Positions 19,301 to 32,170 of a stretch of 64,000 nucleotides of DNA are shown piece after piece (the stretch's first letter is position 1; each line of letters opens with the position of its first letter). The translations under genes were made by a program, and so were the position numbers. This DNA is from Theristus sp. LFF4_11 (taxonomy: Eukaryota; Nematoda; Chromadorea; Monhysterida; Xyalidae). The stretch spans positions 25,061-89,060 of the forward strand of contig JASANC010005767.1 of NCBI GenBank assembly GCA_030248135.1. Reading direction: 5' to 3'. The notes under the pieces are model-generated. The model was not told the origin of the DNA. It searched no databases and saw nothing but the letters and a program-made list of their open reading frames with translations.

Positions 19301-22300
19301 TAAGCAAAATAAAATACAGTATGGCCGGATAAATAAGGCAACCCTTGAAAGGCGGGATCAGTCCCAGACTAGCAGTTGTCTTTTTTAAGAATGCCAATAA
19401 AATTCGCAATCGCGGGTGCAAGGGAAAAAGAATGATCTATCAAATTTCGCACGCTCCTTGCACTCTGAAAACAGCTGCCGTCTTTAATCGGCCATTCCGT
19501 AAATTAAAAATTTCAGAACTAACCAAGGATGATGCGTCTGTGGCAACCATAATAATCAACATAACGCCAGCCCACAAATTCACCCAGAAACGAAACGACA
19601 TGTAGTGCAACGACAAGGTTCTGAAGTTATGTACTTGTGCTTTTTGTCTGACGTCACATAGTATGACCTATTTTTTAAACTATTTTTTAAACGTGTCCCA
19701 CTGAAATGACGTCATGTGCCGCCAAACATGCGTTTGCCGTTCACAGCAAACCAAACTTTCCGTTTAGCCGGTTTCTTCCCGTAAACAAATAGTGAATGTC
19801 GAATCAGTCACATCAAACTGACAATTTTGGTGCCTGTACTTTGACAAACGGTCATTTTTAAAGCAAATGACGTCATTTTAGTCCGGACACGTTTGAATAA
19901 ATCCACAATAGTATTTAAGAAATTGGCACAAACTCACTGGCACAATGAGTATATGATGGTTTCAAAGACTAAAACGGGACCAGTTGCTGCGATCATTGTT
20001 AACGGTTGTCCTGCGAACAAACTGAATGTAATCCCACAAATTGCTGCCGACAGCAGATTTTCCATGGCTGCCTGCAATGTTTCTAGCGTCCTCATCATAG
20101 TTCATTGGAAACAACAAAACTTTAGACAACAGCACTAACCATCTGCCGCCCAGTGGCTTCCTCAAACAATCCTCCAAAAGTCACTGTTGGTGCAAGTTGA
20201 CCAAAGTACATGAAGAAAATCGTTGCAACGCATTGAATGTTGAGCGCGTCGCGATAATCCGACACGTAAAACGGCAGTTTGCGTTTCACATCCGCAATTA
20301 AACCACCGAATAACCTCAAAATTGTGCACATTTGCGTGCCTGCGTTGATGTTTTCTGTTTTATTCTAAACTTTAAAAACGTTGCCTGCTGACCGTCCAGT
20401 TCTCTTCAAAGCGTCATCTGTCATAATTCCATGCTCGTCAACGGTTGCCAGCTTTCTGTGGTCCTTGCTTGTGCCCTTTGTGCCATCCCCGTCATGATGA
20501 AGTTCACAGGCACCATCGACGTGTTTGAAACGTTTGTCCTGCGACTGCACTTTGCTTGGTGGCTCAATTCGAATCGCTGGATCCCACTCACCCGGCGGCA
20601 GTACGGTCACCTGTGTATTCGCTTTTTTGAGTTTAAAAAAGTCAGTTAAAACATTGCAATCAGGTATAAGTTAACAAAAAAAACAGAGTACAGGGTAATC
20701 CAGAAAGCTAAGATAAGCATTGGCTCTAGCTCTCCCACGACGGGTGGATGGTTTGTGCTAAACGTTTAACCATACATTACCTTTAACTTCTCGATTTCTG
20801 TATTAAAATTACATTCGAATTGGTCCACCCACAGTGAAAGCGAACAAAATAGTGAAAGAAAACGCGAAAATTTGTTTCAGCTTTCTGATGTAAACTTTTG
20901 CTTTTTCTTTCAAACAAGAACAATTGCTGATTTTCTTCTAATGATGACGAGATTGGCCGACAAGAGCCGGTTTTTGTGTGATAAACCTTTCCAGTTTTAC
21001 TGAAATTCGCGTGCCACAACCAAATTGTTCGTGCATTTGGAGCCGGGTCGATGCTGCGCTGTCGTCGAAACGCACGAACAACTGTTGTTGTGTCTTGTTT
21101 GCTCGTATGCAAAGGCACAGAACACCCACTGCTCAATGATCCAATCCATTTTTAAAAAATGCAACAAAACCAGAAAAAATCGGTGGCTTGGTTACTATGA
21201 CCTATGCTTTTAAACGTGTCCCACTGAAATGACGTCATGTGCCACAAATTTTTGCGTGTGAACTGAAAGACAAAAGTCTGAAATGAGTGCGCTGTGTAGC
21301 CGGCTGAAGCGGGTTTCATTCCTAGCTGACCGATCGAAATGCGTCCGCAATTAAAAAAAATGCGTTCCAACTTCGCGGACGACGACGACACGACGACGAC
21401 TTTGCTTTTTTCATTTTCACCGTTTTCAAGTTGTTTTTGGTAAGCTGCTGTGTTCATTTACTTGGTGCACGCAGCAAACCATGCACAGCGCACTCCTTTC
21501 AGGCTTTTGTCTTTCAGTCCACACGCAAAAATTAAGCGACGACGTTGTCGTCATCAAACAAAAAATACATTTTGAGCTGTTGATTTAAAAAAATCTGAAT
21601 TTTGCAGTCTCTAACATTTTCAGTTTATTTTTAGCGTGAAAAGGGTGCTGGAAATTCACACTCATTCAAAAGAAACACGTTTCAATAGAATCCAGATCCA
21701 CGAAAAAAGAAGGGTGCGGAGTGTGAGCAGCCTCCCCTCGGCCGACCAATCAGCTGATTCCACATTTATTGAGTTCGACTGTAGAATCAGTCACACCAAA
21801 CTGACATTTTAGTGCCTGTACTTTGACAAACGGGCGTTTGAAAGCAAATGACGTCATTTTGGTCCGGACACGTTTGAATAAATCCACAATACAAAAAACA
21901 GTGATTTCAGAGAAAATTGTGCCAGCAAAAATATTAAAAAAACAGTTTTGCACTGTTGTTTTTGAAAGAAAACAAACAAAAAATAACAGCAGAAAACTGA
22001 AACATCTCTTTGAGAGCGCTGATTGGTGGACGTCTGCTAAGCTCTGTGTACTGTATTTGGCGCGAAAATTCAATGTTTTTGCGTTTTCACTATTTCGTTT
22101 CGTTTTCATTATTATGTACCTGATCCAAAAATTCATCCAAGGCGTCCAGAATGTTTTGCGGTTCCTCTGCAACGTAGGCGACTTCTTGGAAAACCTTAAC
22201 GGGCGTTTAGATGTTGCAACTTCAAGGAAATATTTTGAAGAAAAGCCAAAAGCAAAGCATATTACATTACCTCATCAGCCATCAGTGTTCCAATCGATCT

Positions 22301-25300
22301 GCCAATCTCATGATACTGCTTTGAGTGACCCTTTGGGCCGAGTAAAATAAACAAAAACCGAGTGGGCACATCCACCTGAAACAAAGATGCTACCAAGTTC
22401 AGGCCATTTGCTTCTGTCTTGGTCATTTATGTGTTGATATTTTGCCCTGCCACCGTGCCCAGCCACTGCTCGTATGTTTCGAATGTCGCACATGACAAAA
22501 GCCGGCAGTGACTGTGACCAAAGTGTCTAAAGTGCCATGGACACGTGCACGTTTGGCGTTTACCTCTGTGAACCCTTCGAATACCATTGGTCGGGTCAGA
22601 CGAACGAACACAGTGACATGATCTGTCAGAAAATCAACGTCACCGATAAACACTTTGTTGCTTTGCGTGCCACGAGCTAATTTCTTCAGAAAGTTTAGGT
22701 TGGACTGAAACAAACAGTTGTTCTTTGATTATTCAGAGCAGAGTAACTTGACAAAGGAAATGTCATGCATCGAGTAAACCAACTTCCGAATGTGACGTGT
22801 GCACGCCAGCGTCTGTTGGTACTGTCTGTGAGCCACTGCCACTTGTGCCCCCACTTTCCTTGCTACTTAACGTGAATTTCGCGCTCTTTTCATCCTTAGC
22901 ATCGGCTGAAATTCACAATATGCGTAAATATGACACTTTATGCAAGCCTGCATGCAGACACCGCCTGTCGATTCGTGCGTGCCTAACATCGTACCTTTCA
23001 AGTGCGGTGACGAGAGCTTGTGTGCGGCGGCCATGAGGGTGCTTGCGTCGTGCGACTGCACATATCAATGCAATGTAATCATTGAACATTGAGTGCACTG
23101 TAAACTGAGCAAATGAGCTAACACAGTTGAAATAACTGAATTGGCTACCAATTTCTCTTTCAAGTGCACATCGTGGTGGTGTCGACTGTGCAGCAACAGC
23201 GTCCGCCGGAATTCCTCCTTGACATGAAAAGGCAGGTTCTTCGCGGCGACCGCCTTGTCCGCAATGATCTCTGAACATTTACAGCTAATGATGCAGCTTG
23301 CTTGTGTTGCATTGCAGATGCATGTTGCGAATACCAATAATTGTTGGCACATCTTCGGCGTCCAGCTCAAATATGAACGTTCCATTAATCAAACACGAAC
23401 GAAGTTCGAACAACGAGTGCAGACTGAGTGTGGCCACGTGCGGCTTCGACCAGCGCTTTCCGCCCTCCTCGACATCTTCTTCGAATTTTACCCACCTGAA
23501 TACGAATCTTGCTGAATAATTGAGATCTACAAAAAAGGAAAACGTTTTTTAAATTTTAAAAAAATTTGCATTCCATAGCTTTTCTAGACACTCTTTTACC
23601 TCGCCACCTCTTTCCAACGTTGTTTATCATCTTTACCCTGTAGTTCAACCATTTCTGTAAAAACAGGGTGGAACGTAAGTGACGCGTCGTTCGGATCAAC
23701 CTTGTCCAGCAGCGCCAAAATGCGGTCCGTAGGCGCTAAACACAAGTTTGCAATTAGAAAAGAAAAAACAACAACAGTGTTCTGGTTGAATGAAAAACAG
23801 CAAACCGGTTCATTTATTCAGAGCTCACATTTGTGCATTGCAGAGACGCTGTTCGTACTTTCTGAATGCACCATTGCTGGCCGCACCTGTTCAAAAATAA
23901 CTGTCTTTAGATTAGAGATTCATCTTGTAAAATTAAGCCATACGTTTTAAAGCGAGACAACAAAATTTCACGTGGATAATTGCACTAACCTTGTGCCTAT
24001 GACGATGATGTCGACGACGATGCTTGTGATGTTTGTTTTCGTCCGAATCATGCTTGTGACCAGGAGCCATGTCCAAATGATGGTGCACTGAGCATGCAAT
24101 TGTTGGGTTTTGTTTTTGTAAACAACTACAGTCTATCTCGCTAATATAGGCAACTAGCTGATTGGTTTGTCATAGCAATTCTCAGCGCTGATTGGTTAGT
24201 CAAGAACAATTCTCAGCGCTGATTAGTTGCTCATGAACACTTCTCAGCGCTGATTGGTCGGTCATTACGTGATGTTGCACATATTTTCCAGATGGACTGC
24301 ATGTATTATCTTTCTTCTAAAACGTGTCTTTCGTAAGATAGCGAAAATGTTTTACGGCTGCGCGCACGCAACAAACTGCACGTAATCTGACTGCCCAATT
24401 CAGGGGAGTCGGTCGCTTTGCCAATTTTGAAGTCTTTCGTCATGCAATAAAGTACCTTATGTGTGCATTAAAGGCGCATTCATACAGTTTGAATTAATAG
24501 CTGCCCCGCGAGCAACGAGACTATGCTTACGCGAACGCGCAAAACGCCGCAGAGCTACGCAGCACCTGTTGCGTGCGCTAATGATGCAAACGGGTTCGCA
24601 AAGCCCCAGTAGCTGGGTACTTGGTCAACTTTGCCACTAGAAAGGGGCCGCATCTTTGCCACTGGTATATAACTGCTAATAATCGCAACTTTGCCACTAC
24701 AGGGTGTTGAAATTTACAGCACTGAAATAAATTGTTTGTAAGAAGAAATGAAGTGTCGAATTGGTAAATAGAAATAGGACGAAGGTTCCACTCCCACCGC
24801 GCTCATTTTAGAACTACTTAAAGCCGGTGTGTTTCGGTTTTTTTTTTCCTTGATAAAAGGCTTGCGAAGCCTTAGGTAACCTACAGAAGTCGGTTGCCTA
24901 TACAAGTGAATTGTACAATAAAAACAACGTTGCACAGCTGAGCAATGAAGATGTTCAGTGGGTGTCCTAAGGCTTCGCAACTTTAGTTGGAGTCATGTCA
25001 TTTAAGAACGTGTCAAGACCATTTGCATACGCTTTTCTGATGTAAGTTTGGCTGACACTGACAGTGACTGCTCGTTACGATCAGTAAATCGTTCGATTTG
25101 TTTGCCACATAATATGACAACAAGTAAATCGAATGAAAACAAATACAAAACCGTTTATTTCAGTGTTCTTTAATGCGGCTGTCAGAAATAGCAGAATTGC
25201 GTGAAAGCAACAAACACCCTGTAGTGGCAAAGTTGCGGCTGCATCTTATAACGTGCATTGTTTGTGGCAAAGTTGCATACATGCAGACGCAATAACCAGC

Positions 25301-26791
25301 AGTTATACCAGTGGCAAAGATGCGGCCCCTTTTTAGTGGCAAAGTTGACACACAATCCTGTGGGGGCAGCTGCGTGATTTATTGAATGCGATTTGTGCAA
25401 TTAGTGCCCGCAGAGGCGCCGCATAGCTGCACGACGTTTTGTGCATTCAAAAAGTGTTTTTATCTGCCGCATTGCTGTGCTTCAATTTAGCTCCGTCGCC
25501 AATGTATTCCAATCGACCTCTTTCTGTTTGGCAAATTTGAAACTGCGACTTTTCACGCCCCAAAGAATCTGTCGTTCTCGCACTTTCTCAATAAAAAGTT
25601 CGGTGAATTTCTGTGTATCTTCGTCGTCATCCGATTCTGGCATCATGGTTGACCGAATACAAGAAAATATTCAGATGTTCACGGACTCGGCTGATCGATC
25701 AGAGCACGAAACGCAAAACTCAACTCAAGTCAACTCAACGCCTGGAAAAGGTTTTTGTAAAAAAAATTATTGAAAAAACAGTTGAAAACCAGTGACCAAA
25801 TTTAAAAAAAGCCAAAAAAATATATTATGCTCTGAGTATGCTATTCTTGGTCCGTTTTGTGGATAGTTGCACCTTTAAAACTTTTTTGAAAATGATTTGA
25901 AAAGTACATTGTAGTCTGTTGGTCGAAAAATCCCAAAGACAGCATTTGTACTTTTTGAATTTTCACAACATTTTGAATTCAATGAAGTTTTTGAGCATCG
26001 TAACAGCTTGGATGGACGTCCGGACTCCGGAACAGTTTTTCTGATTTCCTGAAGCTAAAAATCGAAATTCTGAACACTGAAAAAGCTGTTGGCATCTGAT
26101 CGCTGTTGCGTGCCACTGTCGTGCAATGCAGAGCACTTGTCACACATGCCACTGCGGCATAGTGATGTTTCACGTCAACACTGGGTGTTTTGATCAACAA
26201 TACCTGCTCATTTGCTTCACCAGCTGTGCGCTTTTTTACTTCCAGATCTATAAAGTTTATTAGTTTGACGGCGCGTAAATAATTTCTCTAGAACGAACGC
26301 GCACGCACTGTGCAGCTGTGCTGCAGCTGGAAGCACGTTCCGAATGCATAAAAAGCCGCATAGCTACGGAGCAGTTGTTGGGTGCGCTGATGAACTTTGC
26401 GAACGCGTGTTGTTGCGTAGCAGCCCCATAGCTGCACGCGCGTTGCGAATGCGTAAAAAGCGCATAGCTATCATTCTCCTGTTGGGGGCGCTAATGAAAC
26501 AACGCGAACGCGTTTTGCAGTGTTTAATAGCCGCGCGTGCTTAAAAAACATTGTATGAATGCCGCTAGTCTCGGGCCAAAATAAAAGATCACAGAGTCAA
26601 ACTATACATTGTATGCAATCATCAGCTGATTGATTGGTGATCACATGATGCATAATTTTATAATATACTAACTCACAAATTTAAAAAAATTTAATCGTGT
26701 AAAACTTACGTATTTCGGCGTCCGTTATGCTGTCTGGCGGATCGTTATGCTTTGCCTTTTCGTCAACCACTGGTTCTGCATCACCAGGCAT
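16381..26791 (-). CDS. SLC4: SLC4-family sodium/bicarbonate transporter
   Basis: Membrane transporter of bicarbonate, probably sodium-coupled. Exons: 26791-26710 and 26247-26221 (5' end, less sure), 24087-23990, 23886-23859, 23735-23600, 23495-23335, 23270-23149, 23055-22995, 22905-22784, 22704-22564, 22375-22271, 22194-22120, 20610-20393, 20314-20140, 20071-19938, 19620-19524, 18996-18865, 18800-18492, 18409-18308, 18181-18068, 17941-17692, 17552-17441, 17373-17301, 17227-17051, 16957-16889, 16790-16653, 16596-16381. All phases agree, giving about 1157 aa, normal for the family. Hallmarks: a His/Arg-rich N-terminal cluster, [67 protein letters not shown] and a C-terminal DISDEM. Two introns use GC donors. 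Which subtype (NBC or NDCBE) cannot be told by eye. Confidence 0.93.
19660..19910. mobile_element. MITE with TGACGTCA in its ends, copy 1
   Basis: The left end TATGACCTAT...TTAAACGTGTCCCACTGAAATGACGTCAT and the right end AATGACGTCATTTTAGTCC...ATCCACAATA form imperfect terminal inverted repeats. It lies in an SLC4 intron. Confidence 0.75.
21194..21891. mobile_element. MITE with TGACGTCA in its ends, copy 2 (long)
   Basis: Same ends as the 19660-19910 copy (TATGACCTATG...AAACGTGTCCC and GGACACGTTTGAATAAATCCACAAT), but with about 450 bp more interior, including a CGACGACGAC tract. It lies in the 1.5-kb intron between the exons at 22120 and 20610 of the SLC4 gene. Confidence 0.75.
24150..24262. 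repeat. 31-bp minisatellite
   Basis: CTCAGCGCTGATTGG starts at 24181, 24212 and 24243, with a partial unit before, giving a 31-bp period. It lies just upstream of the basic-cluster exon of SLC4. Confidence 0.8.
24472..25465. mobile_element. GC-rich element interrupted by a MITE
   Basis: Segments 24472-24623 and 25350-25465 carry the same GC-rich motifs (CCGCAGAGCTACGCAGCACC, GTGCGCTAATGATGC, CCGCATAGCTGCACGACG) as the tandem element at 26281-26565. They are separated by the MITE at 24624-25349. The left end GGCGCATTCATACA resembles the end of the 26281-26565 element. Confidence 0.5.
24624..25349. mobile_element. MITE with TTGCCACT repeats in its ends, nested
   Basis: The outer end GTCAACTTTGCCACTA (24624) is inverted at 25334-25349. 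Inside, the arms also match: GGGGCCGCATCTTTGCCACT, and CGCAACTTTGCCACTACAGG at about 24685 and in inverted form at about 25212. TTGCCACT or its complement occurs several times in each arm. No transposase. No clear target-site duplication was seen. Confidence 0.8.
25482..25646 (-). CDS. Small MADF (Myb/SANT-like) domain ORF, fragment
   Basis: A 54-aa ORF with an acidic start (ESDDDED) followed by a helix and the pattern FIEKV..RQILWGV......K......W..LA.EL, which fits the first part of a MADF / Myb-SANT-like DNA-binding domain. Normal MADF domains are longer (about 85 aa), so this is truncated or one exon. It sits between GC-rich element copies inside the SLC4 5' intron, in the same strand sense. 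It may be a remnant of a DNA transposon accessory gene or a separate small gene. Confidence 0.45.
   Translation of the reverse strand: MMPESDDDEDTQKFTELFIEKVRERQILWGVKSRSFKFAKQKEVDWNTLATELN
26281..26565. repeat. GC-rich element with two 103-bp tandem units
   Basis: Units starting GCACGTTCCGAATGCATAAA (about 26332) and GCACGCGCGTTGCGAATGCG (about 26435) share GCATAGCTA and GGGCGCTAATGA-type motifs. The right end is CATTGTATGAATGCCGC, the inverse of the GGCGCATTCATACA end at 24472. Confidence 0.55.
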
Positions 26792-28100
26792 CACAAATGA
26801 AAATCTATTTCTCGATCGAGTAAACTGAAAATAGATTTCTCATAGGTTCAGAATAATCAATAATTTGAAAATTGAAATCTCCTCCAACAGACGACAAAGT
26901 TGGACGTTTATCAGTTGCCATTAGATTTTCAATAGTGATGCATGCGCATAGAGTAATGAAGCCAAAAAATAATGTTGAGCGGTGAGCACCGTAGTTTGTT
27001 TAATGAAGTGCACGACTGTGCTGCATGCAGCCAAAGATGCAATGTGCCGTTACCAACGATCATGCGATAGGCGCGTTTATGCCAAGCGTTTCACTGTTTG
27101 TTTTTCAGCATGACTTTCGTATACACACAGCGTCAAAAACGATCCATGCAGTGTAATAAATAATGTAACCGATGAAGGTTACGTTGCATTTGCAAACGTT
27201 GCTAATTTCCTGATTTAAAAATTCTTTTGCCAAACGTAGAAACTAGTTCGGTCAACAAAGTATCAGTAGCAGGTTTTTTCACCCCTGTTTGTTGAACGAT
27301 GTTTGAGCAAATTTTTTTGCTCATCAAATTTCTGGGCAACCGAAAAAGCTCACTCACACTTGAATGTATCTTAAACTATCAAATGTTTTTCAACTAATAC
27401 GCGCTTATTTTTTGCATTGCAAATTTTAACCAATTATAACGAACGGTTAATAACAAAAACGATTGCTGGCCAGCTTGTTATGAAGTAATTTTTTTCAGAA
27501 GTGGTTAATGAAAAGCGCATTGCAAAGAAGAAACTGATGACAAAACTGCATATAATATTTTCTAGCCAAAAAAGAATACCCTACTTACAAATATACATAC
27601 ATTGTAGTAGTGACAAAAGTCCCAAACCCCCGAAAACTAAAATGAAGTTGTCAGAAAAAAAAGAAAACACACACATTGCTCTGATGCTTTTAAACGTTTG
27701 GAAAGTGAAATGTTGTTCTATCCATATTGAATTTTGTGAACCTTTTGCAACTCAATGTAAGAATATCAAACGTAACACAATTTTTTTGCACTACAAGGTA
27801 CCTTAAAATCGTTCAACAACCGTCCACACTTTTTGGATAATAAAGCTTTCAAATAGCTGTTGTCTAAGTGTAGTTTAAAATAGGTAAAATTCGCGGATTA
27901 CTGACAAAAATAAAATTTCTCGAGTGAACTCCGCCAACAAACAATGTAGACTAAAAAGTCGATGTAGACTAAAAACTTTTCCCTCACAGGGAAAAGAACA
28001 TTCCAAATGTACTTCACCATGTACATAATTTATACATACCGTATTACCCACATTAAACCACCCCCCCTTTCGTTACGGTTTCAACACCTGAGGTGGCCCC
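26792..28100. other. Region without recognised gene
   Basis: 5' flank of the SLC4 gene. The promoter must lie here, but no element can be pointed to. Only short AT-rich ORFs without recognisable motifs (for example 27501-27806) are present. Confidence 0.4.
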
Positions 28101-28125
28101 TGAAAATTTGACGGTGGGAAGGAAC

Positions 28126-29030
28126 GGTAGTCAAGCAATGATTACGGTATCTGAGTGAAAGTTGTTTCCCGGATCAAGGGGAGTGTATTGATCGCGAATT
28201 TGACTAAAATTGTTCAAGTGTAACACTACATGGATCAAAACAGCCAATTTCAGGCTTGAAAAAGGTACAAAATTAGTAAAATACCGTGCTTTAAAAAGTA
28301 CGGTAGTCAAGCAAGGATTACGGTATCTCATTGAAAGTTGTTTGCCTAATCAACGGGAGTCGATTGATGCTAAATATGACTAGATTCGTTCAAGTATAAC
28401 ATTGCATAGACCATAAAGCCAATTTCATGCCTGAAAATGGTGAAAACTTGGTAGAATACCGTGCTTCAAAAGGTACAGAAATCAAGCTATAGTTACGGTA
28501 TCTAAATGAAAGTTGTTTGTCTGATCAAGAGTAATTGACTGATACAAATTTGATTCAAATGGAACAACTAGAACACTACAGGAAACAAAAATGTCACTTT
28601 CGGTCTAAAAATTGTTAAAAAGGGTAAATATCGTGCTCTACGAATTACCGTAATCACGATATAGTTACGGTATCTAAATGGAAATTGTTTGCATAATTAA
28701 GGGGAGCCCATTGATACCAAATTTGGCCTGATTAGTTTAAGTATAACACCACACGGATTAGAAACAATCCAAAAAAAGCCAAAAAAGTCAAAAATCGCAA
28801 ATGTTGGGTTACTGTAGCAAAATTTCACAACGGTACCCACTTTTTCGGATTCAGCGCAAAAACTTGCCCTAATAGCCGTGTTTGGTTTTTGTCTCCGTTG
28901 CTCCACAATTTGTCGGCATACCAGGAAATACTCTTTATGTATGTGCACGATCGATATTGTAATGCTTCGTTACTTCTTAATGCGCAATCGATTTTTTTTA
29001 TTTTTTGCATACTTGTAGCATTTTTCAAGG
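28126..29030. repeat. 175-bp satellite with attached unique segment
   Basis: The marker ACGGTATCT...GAAAGTTGTTT recurs at about 28144, 28320, 28495 and 28670 (about 175 bp). It is followed by a segment containing TTTTTCGGATTCAGCGCAAA. The same pair occurs inverted at 30310-30985 and forward at 30990-31460. Confidence 0.82.
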
Positions 29031-29473
29031 GCTTTCAGAATCACTTAGCAACCCTACTCCGCATCCGCTTTAAAAGTGCCTAAACAAAGCAAAAACCACA
29101 TACTCTTTTAGTTTTTCTTAAATTTAAAGCATAAAACAGCATTTTTTGTATAACATTGTTAACATAAAAACTGTGCGCAAGCACAAGCGAAATCGAATGG
29201 TTTTTGAATTTTGTTAATAGCTTAACGCAGAGGCGAGTTAGAGCCATTTTTCTAAAAGTCCCCCCAAAAAACGGTTTTTCTGTTTTTTAAAGCATAAAAC
29301 CGGGTCAAATTAAAAAATAAATATGATTTTCGAACTCAGCGCATTGAGACGGTTCGATTAGTGCTAACTTCAACAAAATCTAAGAACTTTTCAAAAACTG
29401 TGCCTAGAGGTGTGGAGACCGGGTCGGTCGACTCAAAAAGCGAGTCTTAAAACGTCTTGCACATAAGAGCGGT

Positions 29474-32170
29474 ATGACTAGCGCTCGATGGCCAAAAAAT
29501 GGAATTTTGACATTTTGGGCTAAAACGATGCTACTAAGCGTCCTGAGTAAGCGCACAAAATTTTTCGGCCAAACACCTACCGTAACCCGAGTTATGGCCA
29601 TTTTATGCGTTGGCCGACGGGCGCCGGTGACTCCGGCGACCGATCGTCGATTTGCATTTTTTGGGCTTTTAAAGCAATTTTACGCAAATCCGAGGTGACC
29701 ACGTGAAAGAGGAGAACAAACTGAATCAGATCCACTACTTTTTGATTAAATTTAGCAAGTTTTTAGTTGTGCCCTGAAATTCTGGCTTGTACGACAGTGA
29801 TTTAAAAAAAGCGCCCGGCTCTAACGGTTTCAGAAAATTTCGCAATAACAGAAAAATAGCCCAGATTCTGGGCTTTACGATGATGCCAAAATCGTGCCCC
29901 GTTATTACTTTTTGGCGATTTTAAAATAGTTTTCCGCCGGCCTGGTGACCAAAAATGTCGAAAAAACGGCTTTTTTGCCATATTTATCTAACTCTTGTCT
30001 GCCAGGGTCAACGCATTCTGCTCTAAACTTGCTGACGTGACCTTCTGCTGTACTCTGAGTAAGTTTGATTTTCTAAATGACCTAATGGAAACTCCATCCA
30101 AGCAAAAATATGGCTGTTTTTCGACCGATTTTAGCCGAAAATCACGTGACTACCGGTTGTTACCACTGATACTGAGAACTATGTAGATTCTTATGTTGGT
30201 AGAAAGTTAAACTACCTTTTTGGCTACAATGCGGTACTCAGGTAGTGACCAGTCATAGATTGCTGAGTTTGTAAAGGCTTTATTTGCTTCACCAAATGTG
30301 GCAAATATAGCAAAAAATAGTGTTTTTCGAATATTTTGATGTGTCCGTCCGTGTACAGGGTATTTCCTGGTATAACGACAAATTGCGAAGCAACGTTGAC
30401 AAAAATCCAAGCACGGCTATTAAAGCAACTTTTTGTGCTGAATCCAAAAAAAGTGGGTACGGTGTCGAAATTTTGCTATATTCACGATGTTTAGTTTTTT
30501 TTGCCCTTTTGGGTTGTTTCTGGTATGTGTGGTGTTATACTAAAACTGATCAGGTCAAATTTAGTATCACGACTCCCCTTGATTAGGCGAATAATGGAAA
30601 TTTAAATACCGTAACCATATCGTAACTACCGTAACCCGTAGATCGCGATTTTTACCATGTTTAACCATTTTTAGGCTTGAAAATGGCAAGCCTGTAGTGT
30701 TTTAGTTTTTCGAACTGGTATCATTCGAATCAAATTTGGTAACAATCAGTTACACTTGGTCAGGTGAACACCTTTCATTCAAATACCGTAACTATAGCTT
30801 GACTACCGTAACCATTAAAGCACGGTATGTTACCTATTTTCACCATTTTCAGGCCTGAAATTGGCTTTTTTGGTTCATGCGGTGTTATACTAGAACGAAT
30901 CTAGCCACAGTTGCTATCAATCGACTCCCCGTGATCAGCTGAACAACTTTCATTCAGTACCGTAGTTTTTATCAATTTTAAACACGGTATTAAATAATAA
31001 CTACGGTATCTGAATTAAAGTTGTTCTGGCTGATCAGGGGGAGTCGATTGATGCTGAATTTGACTAGAACTTTCTTTCAAGAACACTACAGGAATAAAAA
31101 TACCACTTTCAAGCTTAAAAATGGTTAAAATGGTAAAAAGCGTGCTTTTCGGGTTACGGCAGTTACGATATGATTACGGTATTAAATTAAAACTGATTAT
31201 CTGATTAAAGAGAATTGATTGATACTAAATTTAGTCTTATTTGTTCAAGTATAACACCATACGGACCAGAAACAACCCAAAAGACCAAAAATCCTGAATG
31301 TTGGGTTACTGTAGCAAAATTTAACAACGGTACCATTTTTTCGGATTCAGCGCAAAAAGTTGCTCTAATACACGTTCTTGGATTTTGTCACCGTTGCTCC
31401 GCAATTTGTCGTCACACTAGGAAATACCCTGTACATGAGTACACATAAAAGCATGCGAAAAACACTATTTTTGGCTATATTTGAAACATTTGATGAAGCA
31501 AAAAAAGCTTTTACAAACTCAGTAATTTATGACTGGTCATAATCTGAGTACCACATTGTATCTAAAGAGTTAGCTTAACTTTCTACCAACATAACAATCT
31601 CCATAGTTCTCAGTATCAGTGGTAACAGCCGGTAGTCACGTGATTTTCGGCCAAAATCGATTGAAAAACAGCCATATTTTTGCTTGGATGGAGTTTCCAT
31701 TGGGTCATTTAGAAAATCAAACTTACTCAGAGTACAGCAGAAGGTCACGTCAGCAAGTTTAGAGCAGAATGCGATGACCCTGGCAGACAAGAGTTATTAA
31801 AATATGGCAATAGAGCCGGGCGCTTTTTTAAAATCTCTGTCGTACAAGCCAGAATTTCAGGGCACAACTAAAAATTTGCTACATTTAATCAAAAAGTAGT
31901 GGATCTGATTCAGTTTGTTCTCCTCTTTCACGTGGTTACCTCGGATTTGCGTAAAATTGCTTTAAAAGCCCAAAAAATGCAATTCGACGATCGGTCGCCG
32001 GAGTCACCGGCGCCCGTCGGCCAACACATAAAATGGCCATAACTCGGGTTACGGTAGGTGTTTGGCCAAAAAATTTTGTGCACTTACTCAGGACACTTAG
32101 TAGCATCGTTTTAGCCCAAAATATCAAAATTCCATTTTTTGGCCATCGAGCGCCCCGCCCCATATGGCAT
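29474..32170. repeat. Large palindrome (foldback-type) centred near 30,985
   Basis: The left arm (29474-30980) and right arm (30990-32170) match in inverted orientation over most of their length. Examples: GGCCAAACACCTACCGTAAC at 29569 against GTTACGGTAGGTGTTTGGCC near 32050, and matching stretches at 30210 and 31560. The inner parts of both arms are 175-bp satellite units, which explains the unequal arm lengths. No ORF encodes a recognisable transposase. Confidence 0.82.

Noticed and set aside
27501..27806. 101-codon ORF as a gene
   Set aside because: Lysine-rich AT-biased frame with no motif, no splice context and no relative in the window.
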